Source of the DNA: Kitasatospora sp. NA04385
Lineage (GTDB): Bacteria > Actinomycetota > Actinomycetes > Streptomycetales > Streptomycetaceae
Assembly (NCBI RefSeq): GCF_013364235.1
Contig: NZ_CP054919.1
Span: 6,667,092 to 6,731,091, forward strand
DNA: 64,000 bases
Direction of reading: 5' to 3'
Position 1 is the stretch's first letter. Each line of letters begins with the position of its first letter. Under the pieces are notes generated by a model. The model saw nothing but the letters and a program-made list of their open reading frames with translations. It was not told the DNA's origin and did not search any database. Of this stretch, positions 50,359 to 59,077 are shown one piece after another. The position numbers and the translations under genes were made by a program.

Positions 50359-52167
50359 GTGCAGGTGAACCGGATCGACTGGACGCCGCCCGAAGGCCGC
50401 ACCGGGCAGCCCGCCCAGGTGCGGCGCATCCTGCGGCTGTTCCGGCCGTACGCGGGCCGACTGGGGGTGGTCGGGCTGCTGGTCGCCGCCTCGGCGGTGG
50501 TCTCGGTGGTGACGCCGTTCCTGCTGCGGGCCGTGCTGGACACCGCGATACCGCAGGGGCGGACCGGGCTGCTGAGCCTGCTCGCGCTCGGCATGATCGC
50601 CGCCGCCGTGGTCACCAGCGTGCTGAACGTGCTACAGACCCTGATCTCCACCACCGTCGGCCAGCGCGTCATGCACGACCTGCGCACCTCCGTCTACCGG
50701 CACCTCCAGCGGATGTCGCTGGCGTTCTTCACCCGCACCCGCACCGGCGAGGTGCAGTCCAGGATCGCCAACGACATCGGCGGCATGCAGGCCACCGTCA
50801 CCGGCACCGCGACCTCGCTGGTCTCCAACCTGACCGCGGTGGTCGCCAGCGTGGCCGCGATGGTCGCGCTCGACTGGCGGCTGACCGTCGTCTCGCTGCT
50901 GCTGCTCCCGGTGTTCGTCTGGATCAGCCGCCGGGTCGGCCGGGAGCGCAAGAGGATCACCGGCGAGCGGCAGCGCCGGCTCGCCGAACTCTCCTCCGCC
51001 GTCCAGGAGTCGCTGTCGGTCAGCGGCATCCTGCTCGGCCGCACCATGGGCCGCTCCGACTCGCTGACCCGCGAGTTCGCCGACCGCTCCGACGACCTGG
51101 CCGCCCTGGAGGTGCGCTCCAGCATGGCCGGGCGGTGGCGGATGTCCACCATCGGGATCGTGATGGCCGCGATGCCCGCGCTGATCTACTGGGCGGCCGG
51201 CCTGGCCTCCGCCGCCGGGGCGCCGATCGTCTCGCTGGGCACCCTGGTCGCGTTCGTCTCGCTCCAGCAGGGCCTGTTCCGGCCCACCGTCAGCCTGCTG
51301 TCCACCGGCGTCGAGGTGCAGACCTCGCTCGCCCTGTTCCAGCGGATCTTCGAGTACCTCGACCTGCCGGTGGAGATCGACGAGCCCGAGCACCCCGTCC
51401 ACCTGGAGCACATCCGCGGCGACGTCCGCTTCGAGGACGTCGCGTTCCACTACCGCCCCGACCAGGACCGCCCCACCCTGGCCGGCATCGACCTGACCGT
51501 CCCGGCCGGCGGCTCGCTCGCCGTGGTCGGCGAGACCGGCTCCGGCAAGTCCACCCTCTCCTACCTGCTGCCGCGGCTGTACGACGCCACCGGCGGCCGG
51601 GTCCTGATCGACGGGGTGGACGTGCGCGAGCTGTCCTTCGAGACGCTGGCCCGCGCGGTCGGCGTGGTCTCCCAGGAGACCTACCTGTTCCACGCCTCGG
51701 TCGCCGACAACCTGCGCTTCGCCAAGCCCGACGCCACCGACGCCGAACTCGTCGAGGCCGCCCGGGCCGCCCAGGTCCACAACATGATCGCCGCGCTCCC
51801 GGAGGGCTACGACACCGTGGTCGGCGAACGCGGCTACCGCTTCTCCGGCGGCGAGAAGCAGCGCCTGGCCATCGCCCGCACCGTGCTGCGCAACCCGCCC
51901 ATCCTGGTCCTGGACGAGGCCACCAGCGCGCTCGACAACCAGACCGAGCACGCCGTCCAGCAGGCCCTGGACACCCTCGCCGCCGGCCGCACCACCCTCA
52001 CCATCGCGCACCGGCTCTCCACCGTCCGCGACGCCGACCAGATCGCCGTCCTGGACCGCGGCGAGATCGCCGAACTCGGCACCCACGACGAGCTGGTGGC
52101 CCGCGGCGGCCGCTACGCCGCCCTCCTCGGCCGCGAGGCCCTCCCCGTCCCGGTCCCGGTGGCCTGA
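50359..52167 (+). CDS. ABC transporter, fused permease and ATPase (exporter)
   Basis: A 602-residue half-transporter of the MsbA/LmrA type. Six membrane helices lie in residues ~30-310, with the coupling segment MSLAFFTRTRTGEVQSRIANDIGGMQ. The ATPase has Walker A VVGETGSGKSTLSYLLPRLYD, signature SGGEKQRLAIART, Walker B ILVLDEATSALD and His-loop IAHRLSTV. The GTG start at 50359 follows CCAGGAGG. It would work as a homodimer since no partner half is encoded. Lipid or drug export is typical, but the substrate is unknown. Confidence 0.86.
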   Translation: MQVNRIDWTPPEGRTGQPAQVRRILRLFRPYAGRLGVVGLLVAASAVVSVVTPFLLRAVLDTAIPQGRTGLLSLLALGMIAAAVVTSVLNVLQTLISTTVGQRVMHDLRTSVYRHLQRMSLAFFTRTRTGEVQSRIANDIGGMQATVTGTATSLVSNLTAVVASVAAMVALDWRLTVVSLLLLPVFVWISRRVGRERKRITGERQRRLAELSSAVQESLSVSGILLGRTMGRSDSLTREFADRSDDLAALEVRSSMAGRWRMSTIGIVMAAMPALIYWAAGLASAAGAPIVSLGTLVAFVSLQQGLFRPTVSLLSTGVEVQTSLALFQRIFEYLDLPVEIDEPEHPVHLEHIRGDVRFEDVAFHYRPDQDRPTLAGIDLTVPAGGSLAVVGETGSGKSTLSYLLPRLYDATGGRVLIDGVDVRELSFETLARAVGVVSQETYLFHASVADNLRFAKPDATDAELVEAARAAQVHNMIAALPEGYDTVVGERGYRFSGGEKQRLAIARTVLRNPPILVLDEATSALDNQTEHAVQQALDTLAAGRTTLTIAHRLSTVRDADQIAVLDRGEIAELGTHDELVARGGRYAALLGREALPVPVPVA

Positions 52168-52175
52168 GCGGCGGG

Positions 52176-52201
52176 GCCCGCCCCCGGAGCCGGGGGCGGG
52201 C
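52176..52201. terminator. Bidirectional hairpin between exporter and oxidoreductase genes
   Basis: GCCCGCCCCCG (52176-52186) pairs with CGGGGGCGGGC (52191-52201), a perfect 11-bp stem with a GAGC loop, in the 46-nt gap between two convergent stop codons. Confidence 0.75.
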
Positions 52202-52213
52202 GGAACCGGCCGC

Positions 52214-52876
52214 TCAGCCGCGGAAGCCGGCCGGGCGCTCCGGGGAGGCGGCGGCCAGGGCCTTCGTCACGCCCTCGACGCCCTCGCGCAGGCCGTAGAC
52301 CGGCGAATCGGGCTGCTGGCGCCAGGAGTCGTCGATGCCGCCGGAGTCGACGGTGTCGAAGCCGAGGGCGTCGATCAGCTCGCGGACCAGCTGCTTGGCG
52401 GCCGGGTCGTCGCCCGCGACCGGGAGGGCGATCCGGTCGGGGTCGCCGGCCGGGCGCGGGGCGTCCAGCAGGTCCTGGGCGTAGGTGCCGTTGAAGGCCT
52501 TGACCACCGGGTGGCCGAGCTGCTGCTCGACCCAGCGGCTCTCGGTCAGGCCGCCGTCCTCGATGGCGTCGATCCGGCCGTCCCGCTCGCGCGGGTAGTA
52601 GTTGTTGGTGTCGAGCAGGACGAAGCCCTCGGCCGCGCCGGCCAGCAGGCCCGCCGGGAGGTCGGGGACGTTCTTCAGCGGGACGGTCACCACGACCAGT
52701 TCCGCGCCCTTCGCGGCCTCGGCGGCCGGGACGGGGGTCGCGCCGGTCTCCGCGGCCAGCTCGGCCAGGGTCTCGGGGCCGCGGGAGTTGGCCACCGAGA
52801 CCTGGTGGCCGAGCGCGGTGAGGCGGCGGGTCAGGTTGCCGCCGATGTTCCCCGCACCGATGATGCCGATCTTCAT
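52214..52876 (-). CDS. NADPH-dependent F420 reductase-like oxidoreductase
   Basis: A 220-residue Rossmann protein: MKIGIIGAGNIGGNLTRRLTALGHQVSVANSRGPE is the NADP site of the F420-dependent NADP reductase family, followed by LVVVTVPLKNVPDL, LDTNNYYPRERDGRI and VKAFNGTYAQDLL. ATG 52876 has GGAGCG upstream on the minus strand. It may use NADPH with F420 or be one of the related dehydrogenases; no partner gene is present. Confidence 0.8.
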   Translation of the reverse strand: MKIGIIGAGNIGGNLTRRLTALGHQVSVANSRGPETLAELAAETGATPVPAAEAAKGAELVVVTVPLKNVPDLPAGLLAGAAEGFVLLDTNNYYPRERDGRIDAIEDGGLTESRWVEQQLGHPVVKAFNGTYAQDLLDAPRPAGDPDRIALPVAGDDPAAKQLVRELIDALGFDTVDSGGIDDSWRQQPDSPVYGLREGVEGVTKALAAASPERPAGFRG

Positions 52877-52946
52877 GGAACGCGCTCCGTTCGGGTCCGT
52901 GTCGCGGGCGCCGGGAGGGCGCGCCCACGAGGATGCCGAACAGGAG

Positions 52947-52974
52947 GGGCCGCGCGGTTGTTCCCGCGCGGCCC
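52947..52974 (-). terminator. Hairpin after the acyltransferase gene
   Basis: GGGCCGCGCGG (52947-52957) pairs with CCGCGCGGCCC (52964-52974), 11 bp with a TTGTTC loop. It is 44 nt past the stop of the minus-strand acyltransferase gene. Confidence 0.65.
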
Positions 52975-53017
52975 GGACGGGTGACGGAGCGTCAGGCGCG
53001 GGCGTCGGGCGCGGGCG

Positions 53018-53689
53018 TCAGGCCGCCTTGGGGGACTCGTTGTACTGCTCGGCGGGCTCCTGGCCGGAGAGCGCCTGGATGGCGGCCATCACCTCGTCGG
53101 TGACCTGGCGGCGGGCCTTGGCCGAGCGGGCCTGGCCGTGCAGGTCGTCGAAGCGCAGCGGCTCGCCGAACTTCACGCTGATCTTCCGCAGTCGGGGGAT
53201 CCGCTTGCCGACCGGCAGGATGTGCTGCGGGCCCTCCAGCGCCACCGGCACCACCGGGACGCCGGCGGTCAGCGCCAGCCAGGCCACGCCGGTCTTGCCG
53301 CGGTACAGCCGGCCGTCCAGCGAGCGGGTGCCCTCGGGGTAGATGCCGAAGGCCCGGCCGGAGTTCAGGATCTCCAGGCCCTCGTCCAGCGAGGCGGTGG
53401 CGGCCCGGACGCTGCCGCGCTCCACCGGGACGGCGTTGATCACGTGGGTGAAGAAGAACCGGGAGACCGCGCCCTTGAGGCCGGTGCCGGTGAAGTACTC
53501 GGCCTTGGCCAGGAAGAACACCTGGCGCGGCGCGGCCAGCGGGATGACCACGCTGTCGACGAACGACAGGTGGTTGCTCGCCAGGATCACCCCGCCCTTG
53601 CGCGGCACGTTCTCCAGGCCCTCGATCGTCGGCCGGTACAGGGCCTTCGCGAGCGGCTTGAGCACGAGCTTGGTGACGAGGTCGATCAC
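53018..53689 (-). CDS. 1-acyl-sn-glycerol-3-phosphate acyltransferase (PlsC-type)
   Basis: A 223-residue membrane-associated acyltransferase. The HX4D block is SNHLSFVDS, the second block is VFFLAKAEYF and the third is IYPEGTRSLDGRLYRGKTG, all diagnostic of PlsC. GTG 53689 was chosen for GGGAGGG upstream and because the protein then starts VIDLVTKLVLKPLAK, an amphipathic helix. It would acylate lysophosphatidate in phospholipid synthesis. It follows the teichoic-acid-type gene on the same strand with a 231-nt gap. Confidence 0.84.
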   Translation of the reverse strand: MIDLVTKLVLKPLAKALYRPTIEGLENVPRKGGVILASNHLSFVDSVVIPLAAPRQVFFLAKAEYFTGTGLKGAVSRFFFTHVINAVPVERGSVRAATASLDEGLEILNSGRAFGIYPEGTRSLDGRLYRGKTGVAWLALTAGVPVVPVALEGPQHILPVGKRIPRLRKISVKFGEPLRFDDLHGQARSAKARRQVTDEVMAAIQALSGQEPAEQYNESPKAA

Positions 53690-53920
53690 GGTGTGGCCCT
53701 CCCTGGCCGGACAAACGGTTCCGACCGGGGGACGTCCCCGGCCGGGGTCTCGCCGCGGGGGCGAGGCGCGCGGCTCGGACTGGGCCGGACCACTGGGCAA
53801 CGGACCGCAGACTACGACATGGACCCCGCGGTTCGTCCACATCCGCCGCCGGGGCGGCGCTGCGATCCTGGTCACGCCCGCCTGTCGGACGGACGCCTTC
53901 TCGAAGGGTGAGACGGCAGG

Positions 53921-56101
53921 TCAGGCGCGGACCGGGAAGATCCGGCTGACCACCCGCTCGGCGGCCCGGCCGTCGTCCCACGGGCAGAACCGCTCCCGGA
54001 AGCGCTGCCGGGCCCCCGGCTCCGGGTCGCCCGCGAGCAGCGCCGCGGTCAGCGCGTCCTGGTCGGTGGCGACCGCGCCGGGCGGCTCCGCCATCAGGTC
54101 GAAGTACACCCCGCGGACCTCCCGGTACTCCTCCCAGTCGGGGGCGTACACGGCGATCGGCCGGTCCAGCACCGCGTAGTCGAACATCATCGAGGAGTAG
54201 TCGGTGACCAGGGTGTCCGCCGCCAGGTAGAGGTCCTCGACCGAGGGGTGGTCGGAGACGTCCAGCAGGGTCGCCGCGCCGGGGGCGGCGGTCAGGTCGC
54301 CCGCGCCGCCTTCGTGGAAGTAGTGGGTGCGCACCAGCACCGTCCAGCCGGGGCCGAGCCGCTCGGCCAGGGCGGGCAGGTCCAGCAGCGGCAGGTAGCC
54401 GCCGCGCGACTCGCGGTGGGTCGGCGCGTACAGCACGGTGCGCTGCCCGTCGGCGATGCCCAGCGCCCGGCGGGCGTCCACGCACTGCTCCGGGGTGGCC
54501 AGCACCAGGCGGTCGTTGCGCGGGTAGCCGGTGTCCAGCACCTGGTAGGTGCCGGGGAAGGCCCGGGCGAAGTGCTCGCTGGTGTGCGGGTTGGGCGAGA
54601 CCAGGTAGTCCCAGCGCCCGACCACCTCGCGCAGCCGCTCGAAGTCCATCCCGTCCGCGGCCAGCGGCCGGTCCACCAGGTCCATGCCCATCGCCTTCAG
54701 CGGGGTGCCGTGCTGGGTCTGCACGTGCACGGTGCCGGTGCGCTTGGTCATGGTGTGCGGGAAGTTGACGTTGTTGACGAAGTACTTGGCGGTGGCCATC
54801 GCCCGCAGGTACGCGGGGGTGTTGACGATCACGTACGGCACCCCGGCGGGCAGCGTGGCGGCCCGCTCGGCGTTCTCCACCACCCACACCCCGCGCACCT
54901 GCGGGGCCAGCTCCCGGGCCTTGGCGTAGATCGCCGCCGGGTTGCAGGCGTACCCGCGGTGCCAGTACGCCGCGTACACCGCCAGGTTCTGGTCGATCGG
55001 CAGCCGCTTGAAGGCGTTGTACGCGGTGAACCGGGCCCCGCTGCGGACGGCCCGCTTCACGCCGGGCGCCACGGCCCCGGCACCGCGCTTGACCGCGCCG
55101 GGCAGCCGGCCGCCGCGGCGCAGCTCGGCGTAGGCCCGCCGGGAGCCGCGGGCGGCCAGCCGGTACTGGACGCCGCGCACGCCGGACGGGTACTGGTAGC
55201 CGGCCGGGCGGTGCTTGGCGAAGTGGCCGGTGATCCGGGCGAAGAACTCGGGGCGCAGCCCGACCGGGACGAGCCCCGGCGTGTCGTAGAGGGTGAGCGC
55301 CTGCTTGACGGTGCGGTCGAAGACCAGGGTGCGCAGGGCGTCCGCGCGCTCGTTGCGGTCCAGGAAGGCGAAGATCGCGTCGTACTGGGCGAAGGCGTCG
55401 GCGTGCTTGGCGGAGGCGGTGGCGGTGATCGCGCCGGGGCGGCCGCGCCGGTAGTCGTAGCAGGGCCGGTCCAGGTAGAGCAGCCGGTCGGCGGCCAGCA
55501 GCAGCGGGTAGGTGACCGAGATGTCCTCGTAGTGGCCGCGGCCGAAGTGCACGTCCAGGTCGAGCAGGTAGGCGCGGCGCATCACCTTGTTCCACACCGC
55601 CAGCACGGCGTTGAACAGCGCCGGGTGCTCGGCGGCGGTGCAGCCGGAGACCAGCGGCGAGCCGGCCAGCACCTTGCGCCACGGGTTCGGCTCCCGGCCG
55701 CCGTCGGGGTAGACGTGGGTGAAGTCGGTGAGCAGCACGTCGGCCGGCACCTCGCGGGCGCTCTCGGCGCGCAGCTCGGCCAGGACGGCGTCGATGCTGC
55801 CCTCGGGCAGCCAGTCGTCGCTGTCGACGAACCAGACGTAGGTGCCGGTGGCCTCGGCCAGGCCGACGGTGCGGGCGCCACCGAGGCCCCGGTTCTCGGC
55901 CAGGTGCAGCACGCGCATCCGCGGGTCGCCGGCGGCGTGCGCGTCGAGCAGGGCGCCGCAGTTGTCGGGGGAGCGGTCGTCCACCGCGATCAGCTCGACC
56001 TCGCCGGGGGCCGCCCCGTCCGCCCGGAGCGAGTCCAGGCACTGCGGCAGGAAGCGCTCCACGCCGTGAACGGGCAGGACGATGCTGAGCAGGGGTGGCA
56101 C
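53921..56101 (-). CDS. Bifunctional glycosyltransferase family 2 / TagF-like CDP-glycerol glycerophosphotransferase
   Basis: A 726-residue cell-envelope polymerase. The N-terminal GT2 domain starts LSIVLPVHGVERFLPQCLDSL, with VDDRSPDNC and the DXD-type TYVWFVDSDDWLP. The C-terminal half (from ~350) is the CDP-glycerol:poly(glycerophosphate) glycerophosphotransferase fold, with VQTQHGTPLKAMGMDL, VLYAPTHRES and DTLVTDYSSMMFDYAVLDRPI. Together these suggest synthesis or decoration of a wall teichoic-acid-like glycopolymer at the membrane. GTG start at 56101. An 811-nt region with regulatory structures lies upstream. Confidence 0.84.
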   Translation of the reverse strand: MPPLLSIVLPVHGVERFLPQCLDSLRADGAAPGEVELIAVDDRSPDNCGALLDAHAAGDPRMRVLHLAENRGLGGARTVGLAEATGTYVWFVDSDDWLPEGSIDAVLAELRAESAREVPADVLLTDFTHVYPDGGREPNPWRKVLAGSPLVSGCTAAEHPALFNAVLAVWNKVMRRAYLLDLDVHFGRGHYEDISVTYPLLLAADRLLYLDRPCYDYRRGRPGAITATASAKHADAFAQYDAIFAFLDRNERADALRTLVFDRTVKQALTLYDTPGLVPVGLRPEFFARITGHFAKHRPAGYQYPSGVRGVQYRLAARGSRRAYAELRRGGRLPGAVKRGAGAVAPGVKRAVRSGARFTAYNAFKRLPIDQNLAVYAAYWHRGYACNPAAIYAKARELAPQVRGVWVVENAERAATLPAGVPYVIVNTPAYLRAMATAKYFVNNVNFPHTMTKRTGTVHVQTQHGTPLKAMGMDLVDRPLAADGMDFERLREVVGRWDYLVSPNPHTSEHFARAFPGTYQVLDTGYPRNDRLVLATPEQCVDARRALGIADGQRTVLYAPTHRESRGGYLPLLDLPALAERLGPGWTVLVRTHYFHEGGAGDLTAAPGAATLLDVSDHPSVEDLYLAADTLVTDYSSMMFDYAVLDRPIAVYAPDWEEYREVRGVYFDLMAEPPGAVATDQDALTAALLAGDPEPGARQRFRERFCPWDDGRAAERVVSRIFPVRA

Positions 56102-56738
56102 GTGCGTTCACTCCGCGAAGGGATGAGGGCGGCTGCCGGCTGGTCGCCCGGTACGGACACTCTACCGAGCGGGCCTGGGCGGTCCCTGGGAGCGGGCGGG
56201 GGACGGGTGCGGGCGCGCGGCGCCGGGCCGCGGCACCCCGGGCGCAGGTGGTCGGGGTGACCGGGGTGTCGCGGACGGCGGAAACGCGACCGCCGGTGCC
56301 GCGCCGTACCAGCGGCGGCACCGGCAGCCCGGTTGGCGGTCCGACCGACCCTCAACGATCGACCGCCGGTCCGTCCACCACGTCGGAGTCGGGCCGCCGC
56401 AGCGTCGAGACGGCCGGACAGTGACTCACCGTGGTGTCGGAAGCGTAACGGGATAGTCGGGTGATCCGTTCATACTCGAAATCACCCGACCGGGGATGGG
56501 TGGGTGTTCCCCGCTATCCCGTGTCGATACAGATATTGCTTGGAGGTTTCGGCCACGTCAATCCCTCGTATGTGTTCAATTTCTGAACGCAGGGTGTCAT
56601 CCGGGCGCGGGGTCGGGCGGGGGCCGTCGAACGGGTGCGGGAGGGGCGGGCGTCCGTGCGCCCGGCGCACCCGCCGCCGGGGGCGCGCCCCGGCAACGCC
56701 CCGGACCGCCGCAGAGCCCAACACCCGGTCCGTGCTTG

Positions 56739-56752
56739 GATGGTGCACCATC
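56739..56752. promoter_or_regulatory. Perfect 14-bp palindrome
   Basis: GATGGTGCACCATC equals its reverse complement. It lies between the divergent promoter-like sequences of the TagF-like gene and the small gene at 56913 and is a candidate repressor site. Confidence 0.45.
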
Positions 56753-56840
56753 AACCGATGCGTAGTCGTGACCGAGACCACCGAGCCCTGGTGCCGCGTC
56801 AGTTCCGTTCGCACGATACGGTGGCAGAACACCAGGACGG

Positions 56841-56871
56841 TTGTGTGAAGGCCGTCGTAGCCGGATAGTCT
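56841..56871 (+). promoter_or_regulatory. Promoter-like pair for the small gene at 56913
   Basis: TTGTGT (56841-56846) and TAGTCT (56866-56871), 19 nt apart; the leader would be about 35 nt. The spacing is one or two bases longer than ideal. Confidence 0.35.
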
Positions 56872-56912
56872 TCGCCTCACGGCCCTGGCGCCTCGTAGGG
56901 GTGGGAAACAAG

Positions 56913-57188
56913 ATGGAACAGATGCACGTGCGACCGCGGCCCCGGGTGCCCGCGATCCAGTGCGGTGTCGGCACGACCGGCCGCCGGATCGATCGACACC
57001 TGGCCGTCCTCGGCGCGCCCGCGCTCGCGGCGGTGGACACGGCGGAGGCCCTCGGCCTGATAAGGGAGCTGACCCCGCGCGGGCCCGGCGTCCCCGTGCC
57101 GGCCGCCTCGCCGCGCCGCAGCGCCCGGGTCTCCCTGATGGCGCCGCTGCGCCGCCTGAAGCGGAGCCTGTTCGGCAGCCGGGGCTGA
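56913..57188 (+). CDS. Hypothetical protein, 91 aa
   Basis: A small basic protein that I do not recognise, starting MEQMHVRPRPRVPAIQCGVGTTG. The middle (DRHLAVLGAPALAAVDTAEALGLIRELTP) looks helical and the tail is Arg-rich, SLMAPLRRLKRSLFGSRG, as in proteins that touch membranes or nucleic acid. ATG 56913 has GGGTGGGAAA upstream and a promoter-like pair 41 nt before it; a hairpin follows 47 nt after the stop. These signals support a real monocistronic gene. Confidence 0.55.
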   Translation: MEQMHVRPRPRVPAIQCGVGTTGRRIDRHLAVLGAPALAAVDTAEALGLIRELTPRGPGVPVPAASPRRSARVSLMAPLRRLKRSLFGSRG

Positions 57189-57235
57189 CCCGGGGCGGGT
57201 GACCCGCCCGGGCGGTCCGCCGCCCGCTGCCACGA

Positions 57236-57260
57236 CCCGACGGACGGGGAGTCCGTCGGG
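57236..57260 (+). terminator. Hairpin after the 91-aa gene
   Basis: CCCGACGGAC (57236-57245) pairs perfectly with GTCCGTCGGG (57251-57260) around GGGGA. Confidence 0.7.
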
Positions 57261-57414
57261 CCTTCGGCGTCCCCGCGCACCGTCCGGCCGGGCTCCTGCG
57301 GTCCCGGCGCGAGGTGGCGGCACGCTGGCGCGCCCTGGCGAGCACCCTGGCGCTCGGGTGGCGTTCGGCCGCCGCCCCTACGAGGCGCGCCGCAAGATCG
57401 GCCAGGATGGCCCC

Positions 57415-57837
57415 ATGTCCGACACCTTCCACACCCAGACGCTCGACATCGCCACCGGCCGCGACGAGGTCGCCCTCGACGTCACCGACCGCTGCCACGC
57501 CTTCCTGCGAGAGGTCGCGGACGGGCGGGACGGACTGCTCAACGTCTTCGTCCCGCACGCCACCGCCGGCATCGCCGTGATCGAGACCGGCGCCGGCAGC
57601 GACGACGACCTGCTCGCCGTCCTGCGCACGCTGCTGCCCGCCGACGACCGCTGGCAGCACCGCCACGGCAGCCCCGGCCACGGCCGCGACCACGTCCTGC
57701 CGGGCCTGGTCGCCCCGCACGCCACCCTGCCGGTGGTCGGCGGCCGGATCGCCCTCGGCACCTGGCAGTCCGTCGTCCTGATCGACACCAACCGCGACAA
57801 CCCGCAGCGCCGGCTCCGCCTCTCCTTCCTCGGCTGA
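57415..57837 (+). CDS. YjbQ-family protein (UPF0047)
   Basis: A 140-residue protein of the YjbQ/UPF0047 family: NVFVPHATAGIAVIETGAGSDDDLLAVL, HGRDHVLPGLVAPHATLPVVGGRIALGTWQSVVLIDTNRDN. The conserved His residues and Glu lie in these blocks. Members show weak thiamine-phosphate synthase activity in vivo, but the main role is unsettled. ATG 57415 chosen; the upstream frame is Arg-rich and unlike the family. Confidence 0.83.
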   Translation: MSDTFHTQTLDIATGRDEVALDVTDRCHAFLREVADGRDGLLNVFVPHATAGIAVIETGAGSDDDLLAVLRTLLPADDRWQHRHGSPGHGRDHVLPGLVAPHATLPVVGGRIALGTWQSVVLIDTNRDNPQRRLRLSFLG

Positions 57838-58005
57838 CCGGCCACCACCCGCCCTTTCGCCCCGACCTCCCGGCGCACCACCGGAGTTCGCAGGTCACGG
57901 CGGTGCGGTGGGCACCGCTGTGACGAGCGGCCGGACCGGCCCGGTCGCCGGCGGCCGCGGGGCGCGCCGGACGGCCGCCGGCCGGGGCGGCGTAGGCTGT
58001 GCGGC

Positions 58006-58236
58006 ATGGGAGAGCAGCAGTCGGAGAGCCGGAGCGCGTCCGTCGGCGAGCAGGTCTGCGAGGTGGCGGCCGATCCCGAGCAGGCGCTGCGCGGGCTGCG
58101 TCCCGGCGGGCCGGGGGAGCGGGCCGCGTGCGTGCGGTGCGGGGCGGAGAGCGAGTACCCGGCCGACGCGCCCGGTAGCCCGCTGTGTCCCGTCTGCACC
58201 TGGCAGCAGGCCCAGCGCGCCGCCTGCTCCGGCTGA
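58006..58236 (+). CDS. Small zinc-ribbon-like protein, 76 aa
   Basis: A 76-residue protein with two Cys pairs, CVRCGAESEYP and LCPVCTW, spaced as a single zinc ribbon; the N-terminal part is acidic and Ser-rich. I know no specific function. A TAGGCT -10 element (57993-57998) ends 7 nt before the ATG, suggesting a leaderless message. The hydrolase gene begins 5 nt after its stop, so the two are likely co-transcribed. Confidence 0.65.
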   Translation: MGEQQSESRSASVGEQVCEVAADPEQALRGLRPGGPGERAACVRCGAESEYPADAPGSPLCPVCTWQQAQRAACSG

Positions 58237-58241
58237 CCGCG

Positions 58242-59054
58242 GTGCCCGCGCTGCCCGGTCCGGTCGCCGACGGACGCCTGGAGCGGCCGCACGCCACGCT
58301 CGCCTACAGCACCACCGGCGGCCGCGGGCCGCTCGCCGTGCACGCCCACGGGGCGCTCTCCAGCCGGGCGCACGAGCGGCGGGCCGGGCTGTTCGACTGG
58401 ACGGCGCTGACCGCGACGCACCGGCTGGCCCGCTACGACGCGCGCGGGCACGGCGCGTCCACCGGCCGGGCCGTGCCCGCCGACTACCGCTACCCGGAGC
58501 TGGCCGCCGACCTGCTGGCCCTGTGCGACCACCTCTCGCCCGACGCGCCCGTCACCGGGCTCGGCGCGTCCATGGGCGCCGCCACCGTGCTGTGGGCCGC
58601 GCTGGAGCGCCCCGAGCGCTTCGATCGCCTGGTGCTGGCCGTCCCCGCCGTCGCCTGGGCGGCCCGGGAGCCCCGCCGCAGCGGGCTGCGGGCCGCCGCG
58701 ACCCTGGTCGAGCGGCGCGGCCGGGGCGCGCTGGACGCCGCGGCCCGGCTGTCCGGCCCGCCCGCCGTCCTCGCCGAAGTCCCGCAGTACACGACCGAGT
58801 TCGACCTGCCCGAGCCGCTCCTCCCGGCCGCCCTGCGGGCCGCCGCCGAGTCCGACCTGCCCGAGCCCGGGACGCTCCGCGCCCTCCCGCACCCCGTCCT
58901 GCTGCTGGCCTGGGACACCGACCCCCTGCACCCCCTGGCCACCGCCCGCACCCTCGCCGCCCACCTCCCGGACGCCCGGCTGCACGTCTCGCACACCCTG
59001 GCGGACGTGCGGAGCTGGGGCCGCCGGGCGGCCGACTTCCTGGCCGCCGGGTAG
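58242..59054 (+). CDS. Alpha/beta hydrolase
   Basis: A 270-residue alpha/beta hydrolase with nucleophile Ser in GLGASMGAAT, LARYDARGHGAS, an acid in LLLAWDTDPLHP and a His in LHVSHTLADV. GTG 58242, five bases after the small zinc-ribbon gene, was chosen; GTG 58185 inside that gene is an alternative. Likely an esterase-type enzyme of unknown substrate. It is convergent with sbcC. Confidence 0.78.
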   Translation: MPALPGPVADGRLERPHATLAYSTTGGRGPLAVHAHGALSSRAHERRAGLFDWTALTATHRLARYDARGHGASTGRAVPADYRYPELAADLLALCDHLSPDAPVTGLGASMGAATVLWAALERPERFDRLVLAVPAVAWAAREPRRSGLRAAATLVERRGRGALDAAARLSGPPAVLAEVPQYTTEFDLPEPLLPAALRAAAESDLPEPGTLRALPHPVLLLAWDTDPLHPLATARTLAAHLPDARLHVSHTLADVRSWGRRAADFLAAG

Positions 59055-59077
59055 GACGGCCGGCCCGCGCCCGCCGG

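Larger units (their letters stand above)
56102..56912. other. Large intergenic region between TagF-like gene and a small gene
   Basis: This 811-nt divergent gap has no gene I can support. It holds, from left to right: a low-complexity GC-rich part to ~56430; the hairpin GTCGGGTGAT/ATCACCCGAC (56456-56465 and 56481-56490); a minus-strand promoter-like pair TTGACG (56561-56556) and CAATAT (56538-56533) with 17 nt between; the palindrome GATGGTGCACCATC (56739-56752); and a plus-strand promoter-like pair near 56841-56871. A minus-strand frame ending in the hairpin at 56482 reads EIEHIRGIDVAETSKQYLYR near its end, with unusually AT-rich codons, and could be a small gene from ATG 56751. Confidence 0.5.
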
